A DNA stretch of 46,652 nt, taken from positions 1-46,652 of the forward strand of contig CACEKT010000005.1 in NCBI GenBank assembly GCA_902560225.1. The letters run 5' to 3'. This document shows positions 35,295 through 43,778 of the stretch, piece after piece (position 1 is the first letter of the stretch; each line of letters starts with the position of its first letter). A model generated the notes under the pieces. The model saw nothing but the letters and a program-made list of their open reading frames with translations, was not told the origin of the DNA and searched no databases. Source of the stretch: an uncultured Pelagibacteraceae bacterium (GTDB lineage: Bacteria > Pseudomonadota > Alphaproteobacteria > Pelagibacterales > Pelagibacteraceae). A program made the translations under genes and the position numbers.

Positions 35295-36314
35295 CTAATT
35301 ATTCTTTGTGTACTCTTGTGCAGCAACTAAAGCATCAGAGTCGATCATTTTAGCCATAGCTGGCATAACTTTTTCTTTCATTAGCTTATCAAATTTAGCT
35401 TTTTCAGCCCCTGAAAGAGTAGTTACCACGCCACCTCTGTCTTGGAATTCCTTTAGAACTGTTTCACCATGATCCATAATTCTATCTGTTGAAAGAGTTC
35501 CAACTTCTTTACCAACATCCATAATTATTTTTTGTAAATCAGCTGGTAAACTGTTAAACCAAGTTGAATTTGCCATTATATAAGCGTCAGCATAATATTG
35601 ATATGGCTTTTGTGCATATTTTAAAAATTCCCACCAACTATATGCTTTGATACTTCCTGGAGGACTATTTATTGTATCAATCATTCCTGATTGTAAAGCG
35701 TTATATACTTCTCCAGTTTTTAGAGACACACGATTTGCTCCAAGAGCGTCCCACATAGGCTCTTCACTCTTAAGTAACCTTCTAGCTTTCAAACCTTTCA
35801 TGGCATCTATTCCTGTTAATTCACGAGCGCTAGAAATTGACATTACTGGCCCTACAGGATTATACATAATTAATGTTGAATTAGTTTTTTTGGTTAGTTC
35901 ACCCCAGATTTCTTTTCCTTTTGGTGAATTTTGAAAAAAACCTCTTTGTTGTTCCCAAGAATTAAATAATCCAGGAAATGAAGCTACATTAAAGTTTTTA
36001 TTTATTGGAGGAAAACTAACTACTCCAACTATTCCACCAAGCTCAACAGCCCCTGATGTTACTGCTCCCATAACCTCTCTAATTCCAAAAAGTTGCTTAG
36101 AAGGATATACTTCAATTTTTAATTTACCCTTTGCTCTTTTATTAACCTCATCAGCAAAGATTTGTGCATGTTTAGCACTATGATGCTTTGGACTCCAATG
36201 AACTGAAAGTCGGCCTACTATTTCTGAAGCCAAAACCGAAGTCGATGAAATTATAAGAGATAATAGAACAAAAAAAGCAATTAAAGTTTTTGATAATTTA
36301 TTAATAATACTCAT
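35295..36314 (-). CDS. dctP: TRAP transporter substrate-binding protein
   Basis: A 339-residue periplasmic DctP-family protein with a signal peptide ending near SSTSVLASE. Visible motifs: LSVHWSPKHHSAKHAQIFADEVNKRA, KLKIEVYPSKQLFGIREVMGAVTSGAVELG, MKGLKARRL (the conserved Arg region that clamps the substrate carboxylate) and GEVYNALQSGMIDTINSPP. It binds an organic acid or ectoine-type solute; which one is not shown. A strong GGAGAG ribosome binding site precedes the ATG. No carboxylate pathway is uniquely tied to it, though the neighbouring plus-strand block or the doeA/eutA genes could use its cargo. Confidence 0.92.
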   Translation of the reverse strand: MSIINKLSKTLIAFFVLLSLIISSTSVLASEIVGRLSVHWSPKHHSAKHAQIFADEVNKRAKGKLKIEVYPSKQLFGIREVMGAVTSGAVELGGIVGVVSFPPINKNFNVASFPGLFNSWEQQRGFFQNSPKGKEIWGELTKKTNSTLIMYNPVGPVMSISSARELTGIDAMKGLKARRLLKSEEPMWDALGANRVSLKTGEVYNALQSGMIDTINSPPGSIKAYSWWEFLKYAQKPYQYYADAYIMANSTWFNSLPADLQKIIMDVGKEVGTLSTDRIMDHGETVLKEFQDRGGVVTTLSGAEKAKFDKLMKEKVMPAMAKMIDSDALVAAQEYTKNN

Positions 36315-36389
36315 TATTTCTCTCCATTAATTGTTATTTATATAATGAGTTTAATAACTAATTAGCCATAGGTCTATTTATTTAAAAAA

Positions 36390-36411
36390 ATAATAATCAA
36401 TTATAAATTGA
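36390..36411 (-). terminator. Weak possible terminator after the Pot-type operon
   Basis: An AT-only 6-bp stem TCAATT (36397-36402)/AATTGA (36406-36411), read on the minus strand, is followed by a T-rich stretch. It lies just past the end of the last permease gene, in the 108-base gap before the TRAP binding protein gene. The stem is weak, so the call is tentative. Nothing else is seen in the gap. Confidence 0.3.
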
Positions 36412-36422
36412 ATTTTGAGAAA

Positions 36423-37277
36423 TTAACGGTTAATTCCTCTTAATCTTTCAGATCTTCTTCTAAGAAGTTCTGCGCTAACTAAAATTAACGTAGACATTAC
36501 AATTAAACAAGTCGCAACAGCCATAATAGTTGGACTTAACTGCTCTCTTAGTCCTACCCACATTTGAATTGGAATAGTTGTATTTTCAAGACCTGCTAAA
36601 AATAATACTACAACAACTTCATCAAATGAAGTTACAAAAGCAAACAACGCTCCAGATATAACTCCTGGCATAATTAATGGTAGAGTTATTTTCATAAAAG
36701 TATTTACTGGATTGCTACCTAAACTCGCAGCAGCTCTAGTTACACTATGATCAAATCCAGTTAATGTTGCAGTTACAGTAATTACAACAAATGGAGTTCC
36801 TAAAATTATGTGAGAAAGTATAATTCCAGTATGTGTTGCGGCCAATCCTACTTTTGCCATAAAGAAAAATATTGCTGTACCTGAAATTATCAAAGGAACA
36901 ATCATTGGTGAAATCAATAAAGCCATAAATGCTGCTTTGTATGGCATATGTCTGCTACTCAATCCCAATGCAGCAACTGTCCCAAGAATTGTTGAGCCTA
37001 TTGTTGCAAAGAATGCAATGATTAAACTATTTTTTGTGGCTAATCCCCATGGATTTTTTGTTCCATAGATCATATCTTCGTACCATCTTAAAGAAAATCC
37101 TTCAGGATCCAATGCTAACATCTTTGCTGAAAAATGGATGTATTGTTCGGCATTAAATGAAAGTGGTAAAATTACAAATAATGGTGCTATCAAAAAGAAA
37201 AACACCAAACCACAAAAAGTTAAATATGTATAATGCCATATTCTATAATTTAGAGGAGTGTGATTTGGTAAAGCCAT
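36423..37277 (-). CDS. ABC permease, PotC type
   Basis: A 284-residue permease with six spans and the type I ABC importer EAA loop near VTRAAASLGSNPVNTFMKITLPLIMP, followed by SGALFAFVTSFDEVVVVLFL, which is characteristic of PotC/YdcV-type polyamine permeases. It pairs with the PotB-type protein encoded 3 bases upstream and is the last gene of the operon. Confidence 0.92.
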   Translation of the reverse strand: MALPNHTPLNYRIWHYTYLTFCGLVFFFLIAPLFVILPLSFNAEQYIHFSAKMLALDPEGFSLRWYEDMIYGTKNPWGLATKNSLIIAFFATIGSTILGTVAALGLSSRHMPYKAAFMALLISPMIVPLIISGTAIFFFMAKVGLAATHTGIILSHIILGTPFVVITVTATLTGFDHSVTRAAASLGSNPVNTFMKITLPLIMPGVISGALFAFVTSFDEVVVVLFLAGLENTTIPIQMWVGLREQLSPTIMAVATCLIVMSTLILVSAELLRRRSERLRGINR

Positions 37278-37280
37278 TTT

Positions 37281-38528
37281 TTATCCTAATTTAATATTAT
37301 CAATCCCTACAAGTTTATTATAAACCCAATATATTGCTAAAACTCCAACCAAGAGCATTGTTCCAAGAGCTGATGCAAAAGCCCAGTCTAATGAGCTTTT
37401 CATATGATAAGCAATTGAATTGCTTATCAGGGAACCGCTTGCCCCTCCGACTAACGCAGGAGTTATATAATAACCAATCGCTAAGATAAATACTAATAAA
37501 CATCCAGCTCCTATACCCGGTATCGTCAAAGGAAAATAAATTTTTAAAAAGGATATTAATGGTGTTCCACCTAATGATTTTCCTGCTCTCATCAAACTAG
37601 GAGATATAGTTTTCATAACACTATAGAGAGGCAATACCATGAATGGTAATAAAATTTGTGTCATTGCAACAAATGTTCCTACAACGTTGTACATTAACTC
37701 TGGCCTATTATCATCTGCTGCTATGCCAAGCCAAACAATCAAATCATTAATTGGTCCTTGCTGTTGAAGCAAAACCATCCAACTGGAGGTTCTTACTAAT
37801 AATGACGTCCAAAAAGGAAGTAAGACACAAATCATTAATAAATTGCTATATTTCATAGGCAAAGTTGCCAATAAATGTGAGATCGGATAAGCAAGAATAA
37901 AACAAAATAAAGTAACCCAAAAAGCTACATTTAAAGTTCTCATCCATAAAATTTTATAAATCCTTCTATCTTCCTCAACTAGAACAATATTTCTATCTTG
38001 ATCAAATCTCATATCTATTCCTTTGAGATATTTTGCATATGACCAATTTGGAGCAGCATTTTTTAATGCAACTAAGTATTCTGGTTGACTCCACCTTTTA
38101 TGAACTTTAATAAACTGTTCTTTATAATTTCCCTCTTCAAATTTATCGAGTTTTCTAACCGTTTTTTTAATTAAACTACTAAATCCTGATTTCTCGTAAT
38201 TTAATCTTGCTATAATTTTTCCATATGTTTTGTTTTCTTTCAAAAATTTTAAATCCTCATACAATCCTTTATAAACTGTTTCATCTGGTAAATTCTGTCC
38301 ATCCCAATTTTCAATGGCTTTAAATGTTTTGGGCAACATTTTTGTAATCATTCTATCGTCAACACTTCTAAAAAGCATATCTCCAATAGGAAAAACATAA
38401 ATGATTAAAAGAAATAGAAATAAAGGAGCTACAAGTAAAACAGCTTTTAATTTATTTTTTCTTTCAGCTTTTTTTAAGCTTTGCTCTAGTGGTATTCCGT
38501 CAGATGATAATATTTGCTCTTTGCTCAT
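37281..38528 (-). CDS. ABC permease, PotB type, with long inserted domain
   Basis: A 415-residue permease, well above the ~285 usual for PotB. The first span (about 28-48) is followed by roughly 135 hydrophilic, Lys-rich residues (about 55-190) before the second span at 195-215, so an extra periplasmic domain is inserted there. The rest is a normal PotB core, including the EAA-type loop LMRAGKSLGGTPLISFLKIYFPLTIPG. It starts 12 bases from the terminator-like hairpin that separates it from the binding protein gene. The insertion might contact the binding protein. The core fold and pairing with a PotC-type permease are clear; the substrate is not. Confidence 0.9.
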   Translation of the reverse strand: MSKEQILSSDGIPLEQSLKKAERKNKLKAVLLVAPLFLFLLIIYVFPIGDMLFRSVDDRMITKMLPKTFKAIENWDGQNLPDETVYKGLYEDLKFLKENKTYGKIIARLNYEKSGFSSLIKKTVRKLDKFEEGNYKEQFIKVHKRWSQPEYLVALKNAAPNWSYAKYLKGIDMRFDQDRNIVLVEEDRRIYKILWMRTLNVAFWVTLFCFILAYPISHLLATLPMKYSNLLMICVLLPFWTSLLVRTSSWMVLLQQQGPINDLIVWLGIAADDNRPELMYNVVGTFVAMTQILLPFMVLPLYSVMKTISPSLMRAGKSLGGTPLISFLKIYFPLTIPGIGAGCLLVFILAIGYYITPALVGGASGSLISNSIAYHMKSSLDWAFASALGTMLLVGVLAIYWVYNKLVGIDNIKLG

Positions 38529-38531
38529 AAT

Positions 38532-38564
38532 AAAAAAAAAGGGCGGTTAGTTATATAACCGCCC
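38532..38564 (-). terminator. Hairpin with U-tract between binding protein and PotB-type gene
   Basis: The 9-bp perfect stem GGGCGGTTA (38541-38549)/TAACCGCCC (38556-38564) with a 6-base loop is followed on the minus strand by nine U (38540-38532). It sits 36 bases after the binding protein stop and ends 4 bases before the PotB-type start codon. It is a strong intrinsic terminator placed inside the operon, which should reduce permease expression relative to the binding protein. Confidence 0.88.
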
Positions 38565-38600
38565 TAATAATATAGTAAAAACTTAATCTATAAAACTAAA

Positions 38601-39728
38601 TTATAGACCAGCTTTCATTGCTTCCCACTTCTCATTAATCTCATCCTGGTTATCTGCCCAGTAATCAGGGTTCATAAGAATATGGCTTTTTAAGTTAGCA
38701 GGATTCGTTGGCATATGAGGTACCATGTTTGTTTTACCATCTTTATACCAAGGCTCTCCAGCTTCCATTACAGCAATTGAAGATTTTCTCCAAGGAGCAT
38801 ATGCAATATACTTAGCACTTCCAGCTAAACCTTCTGAGCTTGTCATTTCTCTAAGTACTTTCAAAGCTTCACCATTAGCATCGTTAGGTCCACCCTTAAC
38901 CATTGCAAAATATTCATAGTCAAGAATTTGAGCATCCCATACTTGTACAAGTGGAGTTCCTTCCATTTGTGCATTAAAGAATCTACCGTTCCAACCAGTA
39001 GCCATAACTACTTCACCATTAGCTAATAGTTCTGGTGGTTGAGCTCCAGCATTCCAAAATACACATCCACCATTTGGATCTGTACAAAGTGCTTTAATTT
39101 TGTTTAAAGCTCTGTCAATACCAGCACCTTCCATTTTTCTGTAAAGTAAGTCTCCACCAGCTTGTGATCCACTAGCTTTTACTCCATCAGCAACCAATGC
39201 GATCTCTAAGTTAGACATAGCACCTTTGTAGATTGCTCTTTTTCCTGGAAACTTTTTAGTATTAAAAAAGTCTTTAATTGTTTTTGGTTTTTTGTCTCCA
39301 ATAGTTGCATCATTGTAAGCAAAATTCCAAGAGTAAAGAATGTTACCAACTGCACATTTAGATGGCATGCTAGTAAAGAAGTCTTGACTTGCAGGTGTTC
39401 CATCTGGAGCAGGCGCGAAATCTTTATCAAAATCAAATTCAACAAAAATTCCTTCATCACATCCAATGATTGTATCTTTTGCATATACATCCATGATGTC
39501 CCAAGTAATTGCACCAGCTTCTTTTTGTGCTTTAATTTCTGATAATCCACCAGTGTAGTCTACCCAATCTACAGGTATTCCTAATTTTGCAGCTGTAGGA
39601 TCACCATACCCTAATTTTTGACTCTCAGTATAAGCACCACCCCAAGACACAACAGTAACTGCAAATGCTGAAGTTGTAATTGAAAGTACAAAAGAAAGAG
39701 CAAGTAATAATTTACTTAATTTTTTCAT
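38601..39728 (-). CDS. Polyamine-type ABC substrate-binding protein
   Basis: A 375-residue periplasmic protein with signal peptide MKKLSKLLLALSFVLSITTSAFA. The mature start VTVVSWGGAYTESQKLGYGDP and later YSWNFAYNDATIGDKKPKTIKDFFN and NGEVVMATGWNGRFF are typical of the PotD/YdcS-like family, which binds polyamines and related cationic or zwitterionic solutes. Four cysteines (CDEG, SKCAV, CTDPNGGC) may form disulfides. AGGAG precedes the start on the minus strand. It lies between the ATPase gene and the permease genes, with a terminator-like hairpin after it. A nearby doeA/eutA pair makes an ectoine-type solute conceivable, as inference. Confidence 0.9.
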   Translation of the reverse strand: MKKLSKLLLALSFVLSITTSAFAVTVVSWGGAYTESQKLGYGDPTAAKLGIPVDWVDYTGGLSEIKAQKEAGAITWDIMDVYAKDTIIGCDEGIFVEFDFDKDFAPAPDGTPASQDFFTSMPSKCAVGNILYSWNFAYNDATIGDKKPKTIKDFFNTKKFPGKRAIYKGAMSNLEIALVADGVKASGSQAGGDLLYRKMEGAGIDRALNKIKALCTDPNGGCVFWNAGAQPPELLANGEVVMATGWNGRFFNAQMEGTPLVQVWDAQILDYEYFAMVKGGPNDANGEALKVLREMTSSEGLAGSAKYIAYAPWRKSSIAVMEAGEPWYKDGKTNMVPHMPTNPANLKSHILMNPDYWADNQDEINEKWEAMKAGL

Positions 39729-39830
39729 TTATTCTCCTAATTTAACGTTAACGTTTTATTTTTATAAAGTTAAAGTAAAACAATATAGATTAACTTAGTC
39801 AACAGCTGAATCGGAGAATTTCAATAATGT

Positions 39831-40916
39831 CTATTTTGGGTCTAAAGCTCTGCAATCAATACTATTCCAGCCAATAGTGATTTCTCTACCTTCTTTAATA
39901 TCCATTCTATTTGAACTATTTGGAACCTTAAGTATAAAATCTTTGTTGCCTAACAAGTCAACTCTTAATCTTGTATGATCACCATGATATATAACTTCTT
40001 CAATTTTTCCTTTGTGATTATTGTCCATTTGAGTCTCTGGATCAATAATCGCTCTTTCAGGTCTCAGTGAAACTGTAGTTTTTTCTCCCTTTGATTTGGC
40101 AACTATAGGGTTTGCCAATATTTCTGATCCAGAATTTAATTTTACTTTACATTTATCTCCCGAAGCATCAATAATTTCTCCTGCAAAAGTATTATTTTCA
40201 CCAATGAATTCTGCAACAAATGAATTAACTGGTCTCTCATATAATTCATCCGGACTAGAAAGTTGTTGAACTTTACCATCATTAAACACAGCAATTCTAT
40301 TAGACATTGTTAATGCTTCTGTTTGGTCATGTGTAACATATACAACTGTTACACCAATACTTTCATGTATATGTTTAATTTCATATTGCATACTTTCTCT
40401 TAAGTTTTTATCTAAAGCACCAAGCGGCTCATCCATCAGAACCAGTTGAGGATCAAAAACTAGTGACCTTGCAACAGCTACCCTTTGTTGTTGGCCACCT
40501 GATAATTGCATTGGCATTCTGGCTTCAAAACCTTGAAGCGATACCATTGATAATGCTTTATCTACTTTTTTATCTGCTTCATCTTTAGGAATCTTTCTTA
40601 CTCTTAATGGAAATGCTAAATTTTCATAGACAGTCATATGGGGAAATAATGCATAGTTTTGAAACACCATTCCTATACCTCTTTTATGCGGGGGAATATC
40701 TGAAATAACTTTGTTATCTAAATAAATTTGCCCATTAGTTGGAGTTTCAAATCCTGCTAGCATCATTAGACATGTTGTTTTACCTGAACCAGATGGTCCA
40801 AGCATCGTAACAAATTCTCCCTCTGCTATATCTAAATCTAGTCCTTTAACGACAAGTTGCTTTCCATCGTAACTTTTATCTACATTTTCAAATCTTACGA
40901 ATTGATCATTAGCCAT
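39831..40916 (-). CDS. ABC transporter ATPase, PotA type
   Basis: A 361-residue ATPase. Walker A is GPSGSGKT at 40-47; the signature LSGGQQQRVAVARSLVFDP and LVLMDEPLGALDKNLRESMQ follow, then the switch THDQTEALTMSNRIAVF. The C-terminal ~110 residues form a TOBE-type domain (EVIYHGDHTRLRVDL), as in PotA/UgpC ATPases. It energises the PotB/PotC-type permeases encoded downstream. It is the first gene of the transporter run; the doeA copy ends 39 bases upstream on the same strand, so read-through from it is possible. Confidence 0.94.
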   Translation of the reverse strand: MANDQFVRFENVDKSYDGKQLVVKGLDLDIAEGEFVTMLGPSGSGKTTCLMMLAGFETPTNGQIYLDNKVISDIPPHKRGIGMVFQNYALFPHMTVYENLAFPLRVRKIPKDEADKKVDKALSMVSLQGFEARMPMQLSGGQQQRVAVARSLVFDPQLVLMDEPLGALDKNLRESMQYEIKHIHESIGVTVVYVTHDQTEALTMSNRIAVFNDGKVQQLSSPDELYERPVNSFVAEFIGENNTFAGEIIDASGDKCKVKLNSGSEILANPIVAKSKGEKTTVSLRPERAIIDPETQMDNNHKGKIEEVIYHGDHTRLRVDLLGNKDFILKVPNSSNRMDIKEGREITIGWNSIDCRALDPK

Positions 40917-40955
40917 AAGTGTTTAAAACATTTGTTAGATTGATAATCAAGCGAT

Positions 40956-42071
40956 TTATTTAATAAATAATTCTTTACTCATATTACAAAATAATTCGCT
41001 ACCACTATCGGTTACTCTAACTGCTTCAGAAGCCTCAACACCCCAATCTCCAAACTGCATAACAGCGATCATATGAAAGCAAACATTTGGCTCTAAAACA
41101 GTCATGTCCCCTTTGTATATATTCAAGGTGTGTTCTCCCCAATCAGGTGGATAACCAATACCAATTGAATAGCCTGTTCGAGATTTTTTTTCTATTCCAT
41201 ACTTATCAAGTATTTTCCAAAAAGCCTGTGCCACATCATCTGCTGTATTTCCAGGTTTTACTGCACTTATGCCACTTTCAAGTGCCTCGATAGTTTTTTT
41301 CATAGTATCAATTTTTAATTGATCAGGTTTACCCAATAATATTGTTCGAGCCATTGGTGCGTGATACCTCTTATAAACTCCAGAAAGCTCTATAATGGTT
41401 GCTTCTCCCTCAACAAATTTATCTTGTGTAGCAGTTAAGTGTGAAGCTGAGGTTCCTTTCCCTGTAGGAAGTAAAGTTGCAATACTGGCGTACTCTCCTC
41501 CAAATTCTTTAGTTCCATAAAATAATGATTTTTGGATTTCACCAACCGCATCACATTGTCTAACACCTGGATTAATAACTTCCATTGCAGTTTTCATAGA
41601 TTTTTCTGAAATTAATGCTGCAGATTTCATGTAACTTATTTCTGTATCTGATTTAACTAATCTTGCCCAATTAACTAGTCTATCACTATCTTTAATTTTA
41701 GCATTTGGCAAACCTTGTTTGATTTTCTCATAGCAAAATGCTGTAAAGTAATGAGCATCCATTTCTAAACCTATAGAAAGCTGATCCCATTTTCTTTCTT
41801 TAATTATTTGAACTAAATAATCATAAGGGTGTCTGGGCCAAGTATGAATATAACTTTCATCATAAACGATAACATTTTCATTTTTTAAATAAGTTTTGAT
41901 ATATGCACCTCCGGCGTCTTGAGCTCTTACAAAACATAAAGGTTCATCAGCATCAACATGGACTATCGCACATTGAGCATAATAAAAAGACCAAGCATCA
42001 TAACCTGTCAGATAATTTAAATTATTTGTATCATGCGAAATTAATAATTCGATGCCTTTATCTTGCATCAT
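40956..42071 (-). CDS. doeA: Ectoine hydrolase-like M24 protein, 5'-truncated copy
   Basis: A 371-residue protein of the creatinase/DoeA branch of the M24 family. DoeA opens ectoine to N-acetyl-diaminobutyrate. Visible motifs: TGYDAWSFYYAQCAIVHVD, FGGEYASIATLLPTG, GYSIGIGYPPDWGEH and the late GDWGVEASEAVRV. The usual metal-ligand aspartates of M24 peptidases are replaced (ELSGVYKRYHAPMART), as in metal-free creatinase/DoeA enzymes. The N-terminus is cut: the sister copy at 43779 has 17 further residues (MDFTKEEYKQRLKKVQK). It now starts at an internal methionine whose ATG overlaps the TGA of the serine hydrolase fragment. The protein could still be made and fold, but lacks the first helix. 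Confidence 0.8.
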   Translation of the reverse strand: MMQDKGIELLISHDTNNLNYLTGYDAWSFYYAQCAIVHVDADEPLCFVRAQDAGGAYIKTYLKNENVIVYDESYIHTWPRHPYDYLVQIIKERKWDQLSIGLEMDAHYFTAFCYEKIKQGLPNAKIKDSDRLVNWARLVKSDTEISYMKSAALISEKSMKTAMEVINPGVRQCDAVGEIQKSLFYGTKEFGGEYASIATLLPTGKGTSASHLTATQDKFVEGEATIIELSGVYKRYHAPMARTILLGKPDQLKIDTMKKTIEALESGISAVKPGNTADDVAQAFWKILDKYGIEKKSRTGYSIGIGYPPDWGEHTLNIYKGDMTVLEPNVCFHMIAVMQFGDWGVEASEAVRVTDSGSELFCNMSKELFIK

Positions 42072-42080
42072 TTTCTGAAC
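41795..42080. repeat. 286-bp perfect direct repeat, copy A
   Basis: The bases match 43796-44081 with no mismatch or gap on reading, at a constant offset of 2001. The repeat covers the 5' part of the doeA coding region from just after its first residues to the VQIIKE segment. Outside these limits the two flanks diverge at once. Confidence 0.95.
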
Positions 42081-42415
42081 ATTTTTGTAATTGACATTAT
42101 TGTTTGTGGAGTTTTTTCATTAAAGTCACTTGCATATTTTTCAAATAATATTTCTTGATTTTTTCCAACTAATAATGAACAAAAATACTTATGCTTAATA
42201 ACTTTTTTTACAGAAGGTATATTTTCAATTTTTTTATTATATTTTTTATTAAGTTTTAAAACTAAATCAGATCTATATAGCAAGCCATATCTATTTATTT
42301 TGTGTAAATTTCTATATCCTTCTCTACGACTTTCTGGCAAATACCATTTTGGTTTATTGTCTCTTAAAACCACAAGACTAGGATTAGCTTCACTTTTAAG
42401 CTTATCGTTACTCAT
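42068..42415 (-). pseudogene. N-terminal fragment of a beta-lactamase-like serine hydrolase
   Basis: A 115-residue ORF. The sequence ESRREGYRNLHKINRYG near the start and FEKYASDFNEKTPQTIMSITKMF at the end look like the N-terminal third of a class C beta-lactamase/DD-peptidase-type hydrolase, ending exactly at the SxxK nucleophile motif (SITK). Full-length members are several hundred residues, so the rest is missing. The break coincides with the boundary of direct-repeat copy A at 42080/42081; the last few codons (FRK) and the stop come from doeA sequence. It starts 17 bases after the homocysteine methyltransferase stop. It is very probably non-functional. Confidence 0.75.
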
Positions 42416-42432
42416 AAATGTTTGTCCTTATT

Positions 42433-43350
42433 TTATTCTTTTAATACTGATATTGCCTTTATTTCCGCAACCCCTAAGCCACAACATCCTCCGATAATTT
42501 GAACTCCACTGTTGGACCAAGATTTTGCATATTTTAAATAATCACCAGGAGTAAAATTATCTGCAAATTTCCAATGAGGTTTTTCATAATACCCTGTATT
42601 TGGATAAGCACCCAATATTCCATTAAAGTTTTTTTTTGCAATTTCTATAGCTTTTCCAGTAACATCGACGTCACTATGTGCAATTAAAATTGGACCTTTG
42701 TGAAGTTTGCTAAATCTATTTAATGATTTTTCAAAGTTTTCATAAACTTCAGGTGGAGAGTCTACAGTATCGTTATAGCCAAGCATTACATTTTTGGTTT
42801 TATCATCTATTACACATGATATTGAAAGCCAAACAGGAATATTTATTTTATATGAACATTCAATCATTGTCTGAACAATATCTGCTTGAGATGACATTGC
42901 TTCTAAAATAATTAAATCAACACCTTCCTCTTTTAAGATTTTAATTTGTTTTTTAAAACCAGGAATCATTGCATCAATTCCCAATCTATAAAAACTTCCA
43001 CTGGCTGACACACTGCCAGCCAAAGCAATATTTTTTTTTGAATTTTTAATTGCTTTTTTTGCTACCTGGACACTTTTTTGGTTAAACTCTTCAATTGATT
43101 TTTCTAATCCATAGTTTTTCATTGAAATTGGTGTGCAAGCGTATGTATTTGTAGTAATTATGTCTGCTCCAGCACTAATATATTCCTCATGAACTTTCGT
43201 TACTAATTCAGGGAATTCAACAGAACACGTGCCACACCATAAATCTTTATCCATTTTAGCCCCCTTTTTTTCAAGCTCCGATCCCATGGCTCCATCTAAA
43301 ATTACTAATTTACCATTATCTAATTTTTCTTTAATAAGATTGTATGTCAT
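42433..43350 (-). CDS. Homocysteine S-methyltransferase family protein
   Basis: A 305-residue zinc-dependent methyltransferase of the MmuM/BHMT family, moving a methyl group to homocysteine from S-methylmethionine, betaine or a similar donor. The start LVILDGAMGSELEKKG and ADIITTNTYACTPISM are typical. Zinc cysteines appear in SISCVID and the paired IIGGCCGLGVAEI near the C-terminus. Length is usual for MmuM. It overlaps the VOC gene by one base and lies inside the segment flanked by the 286-bp repeats. No SAM-type riboswitch is seen upstream, since the gap is absent. Confidence 0.88.
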   Translation of the reverse strand: MTYNLIKEKLDNGKLVILDGAMGSELEKKGAKMDKDLWCGTCSVEFPELVTKVHEEYISAGADIITTNTYACTPISMKNYGLEKSIEEFNQKSVQVAKKAIKNSKKNIALAGSVSASGSFYRLGIDAMIPGFKKQIKILKEEGVDLIILEAMSSQADIVQTMIECSYKINIPVWLSISCVIDDKTKNVMLGYNDTVDSPPEVYENFEKSLNRFSKLHKGPILIAHSDVDVTGKAIEIAKKNFNGILGAYPNTGYYEKPHWKFADNFTPGDYLKYAKSWSNSGVQIIGGCCGLGVAEIKAISVLKE

Positions 43351-43736
43351 TAGGTTTTGTTATTTGTAAAAGCACAAATTTTATTCCCATCTAAATCACG
43401 AATATAAGAATAGTAAACTCCTGAATTAGGAGGTCTCTCTCCACCTGATCCTTCACTTTTACCACCTGCTTTTAATCCAGTTTTATGAAAATTATCAACC
43501 ATATGTCGTGAGTCTGTAACAAATGAAACCTGTGTGCCATTACCATTAGTAGCTTTTTCTTTATCAAAAGGTTTTGTTACATAAAATTCAATTGCTGTTG
43601 GTTTTTCTATAGGAGCATAAGCTGCATATTCAGGATCTGTCTCCACTCTTTTTATATTAATTGATTTTAATATTTCATCATAAAAACTAATGGCTTTATC
43701 AAGATCATTAGTTCCAACCATTACATAACCAATCAT
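43350..43736 (-). CDS. VOC (glyoxalase/bleomycin resistance) family protein
   Basis: A 128-residue vicinal oxygen chelate protein. It begins MIGYVMVGTNDLDKAISFYDEIL and ends with YYSYIRDLDGNKICAFTNN, the usual two-half VOC pattern with the RDLDGN turn. The canonical early His ligand is replaced (YVMVGT), while the glutamate in AIEFYV is present. The substrate is unknown; such proteins include glyoxalase-like lyases and dioxygenase or binding relatives. It is the first gene inside the repeat-flanked segment, 42 bases after the end of the doeA fragment. Confidence 0.85.
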   Translation of the reverse strand: MIGYVMVGTNDLDKAISFYDEILKSINIKRVETDPEYAAYAPIEKPTAIEFYVTKPFDKEKATNGNGTQVSFVTDSRHMVDNFHKTGLKAGGKSEGSGGERPPNSGVYYSYIRDLDGNKICAFTNNKT

Positions 43737-43778
43737 ATTACTTTCAACAACATTTCTATTCTTCTTTTATCACAATAA

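Noticed and set aside
39206-39550. Second minus-strand frame inside the Pot-type binding protein gene
   Set aside because: It overlaps the clearly real binding protein frame completely and has no recognisable content.
43737-43778. SAM-type riboswitch ahead of the homocysteine methyltransferase segment
   Set aside because: SAR11 methionine genes can carry SAM riboswitches, but the gap here is only 42 bases with no visible conserved core, and the methyltransferase itself overlaps the VOC gene.
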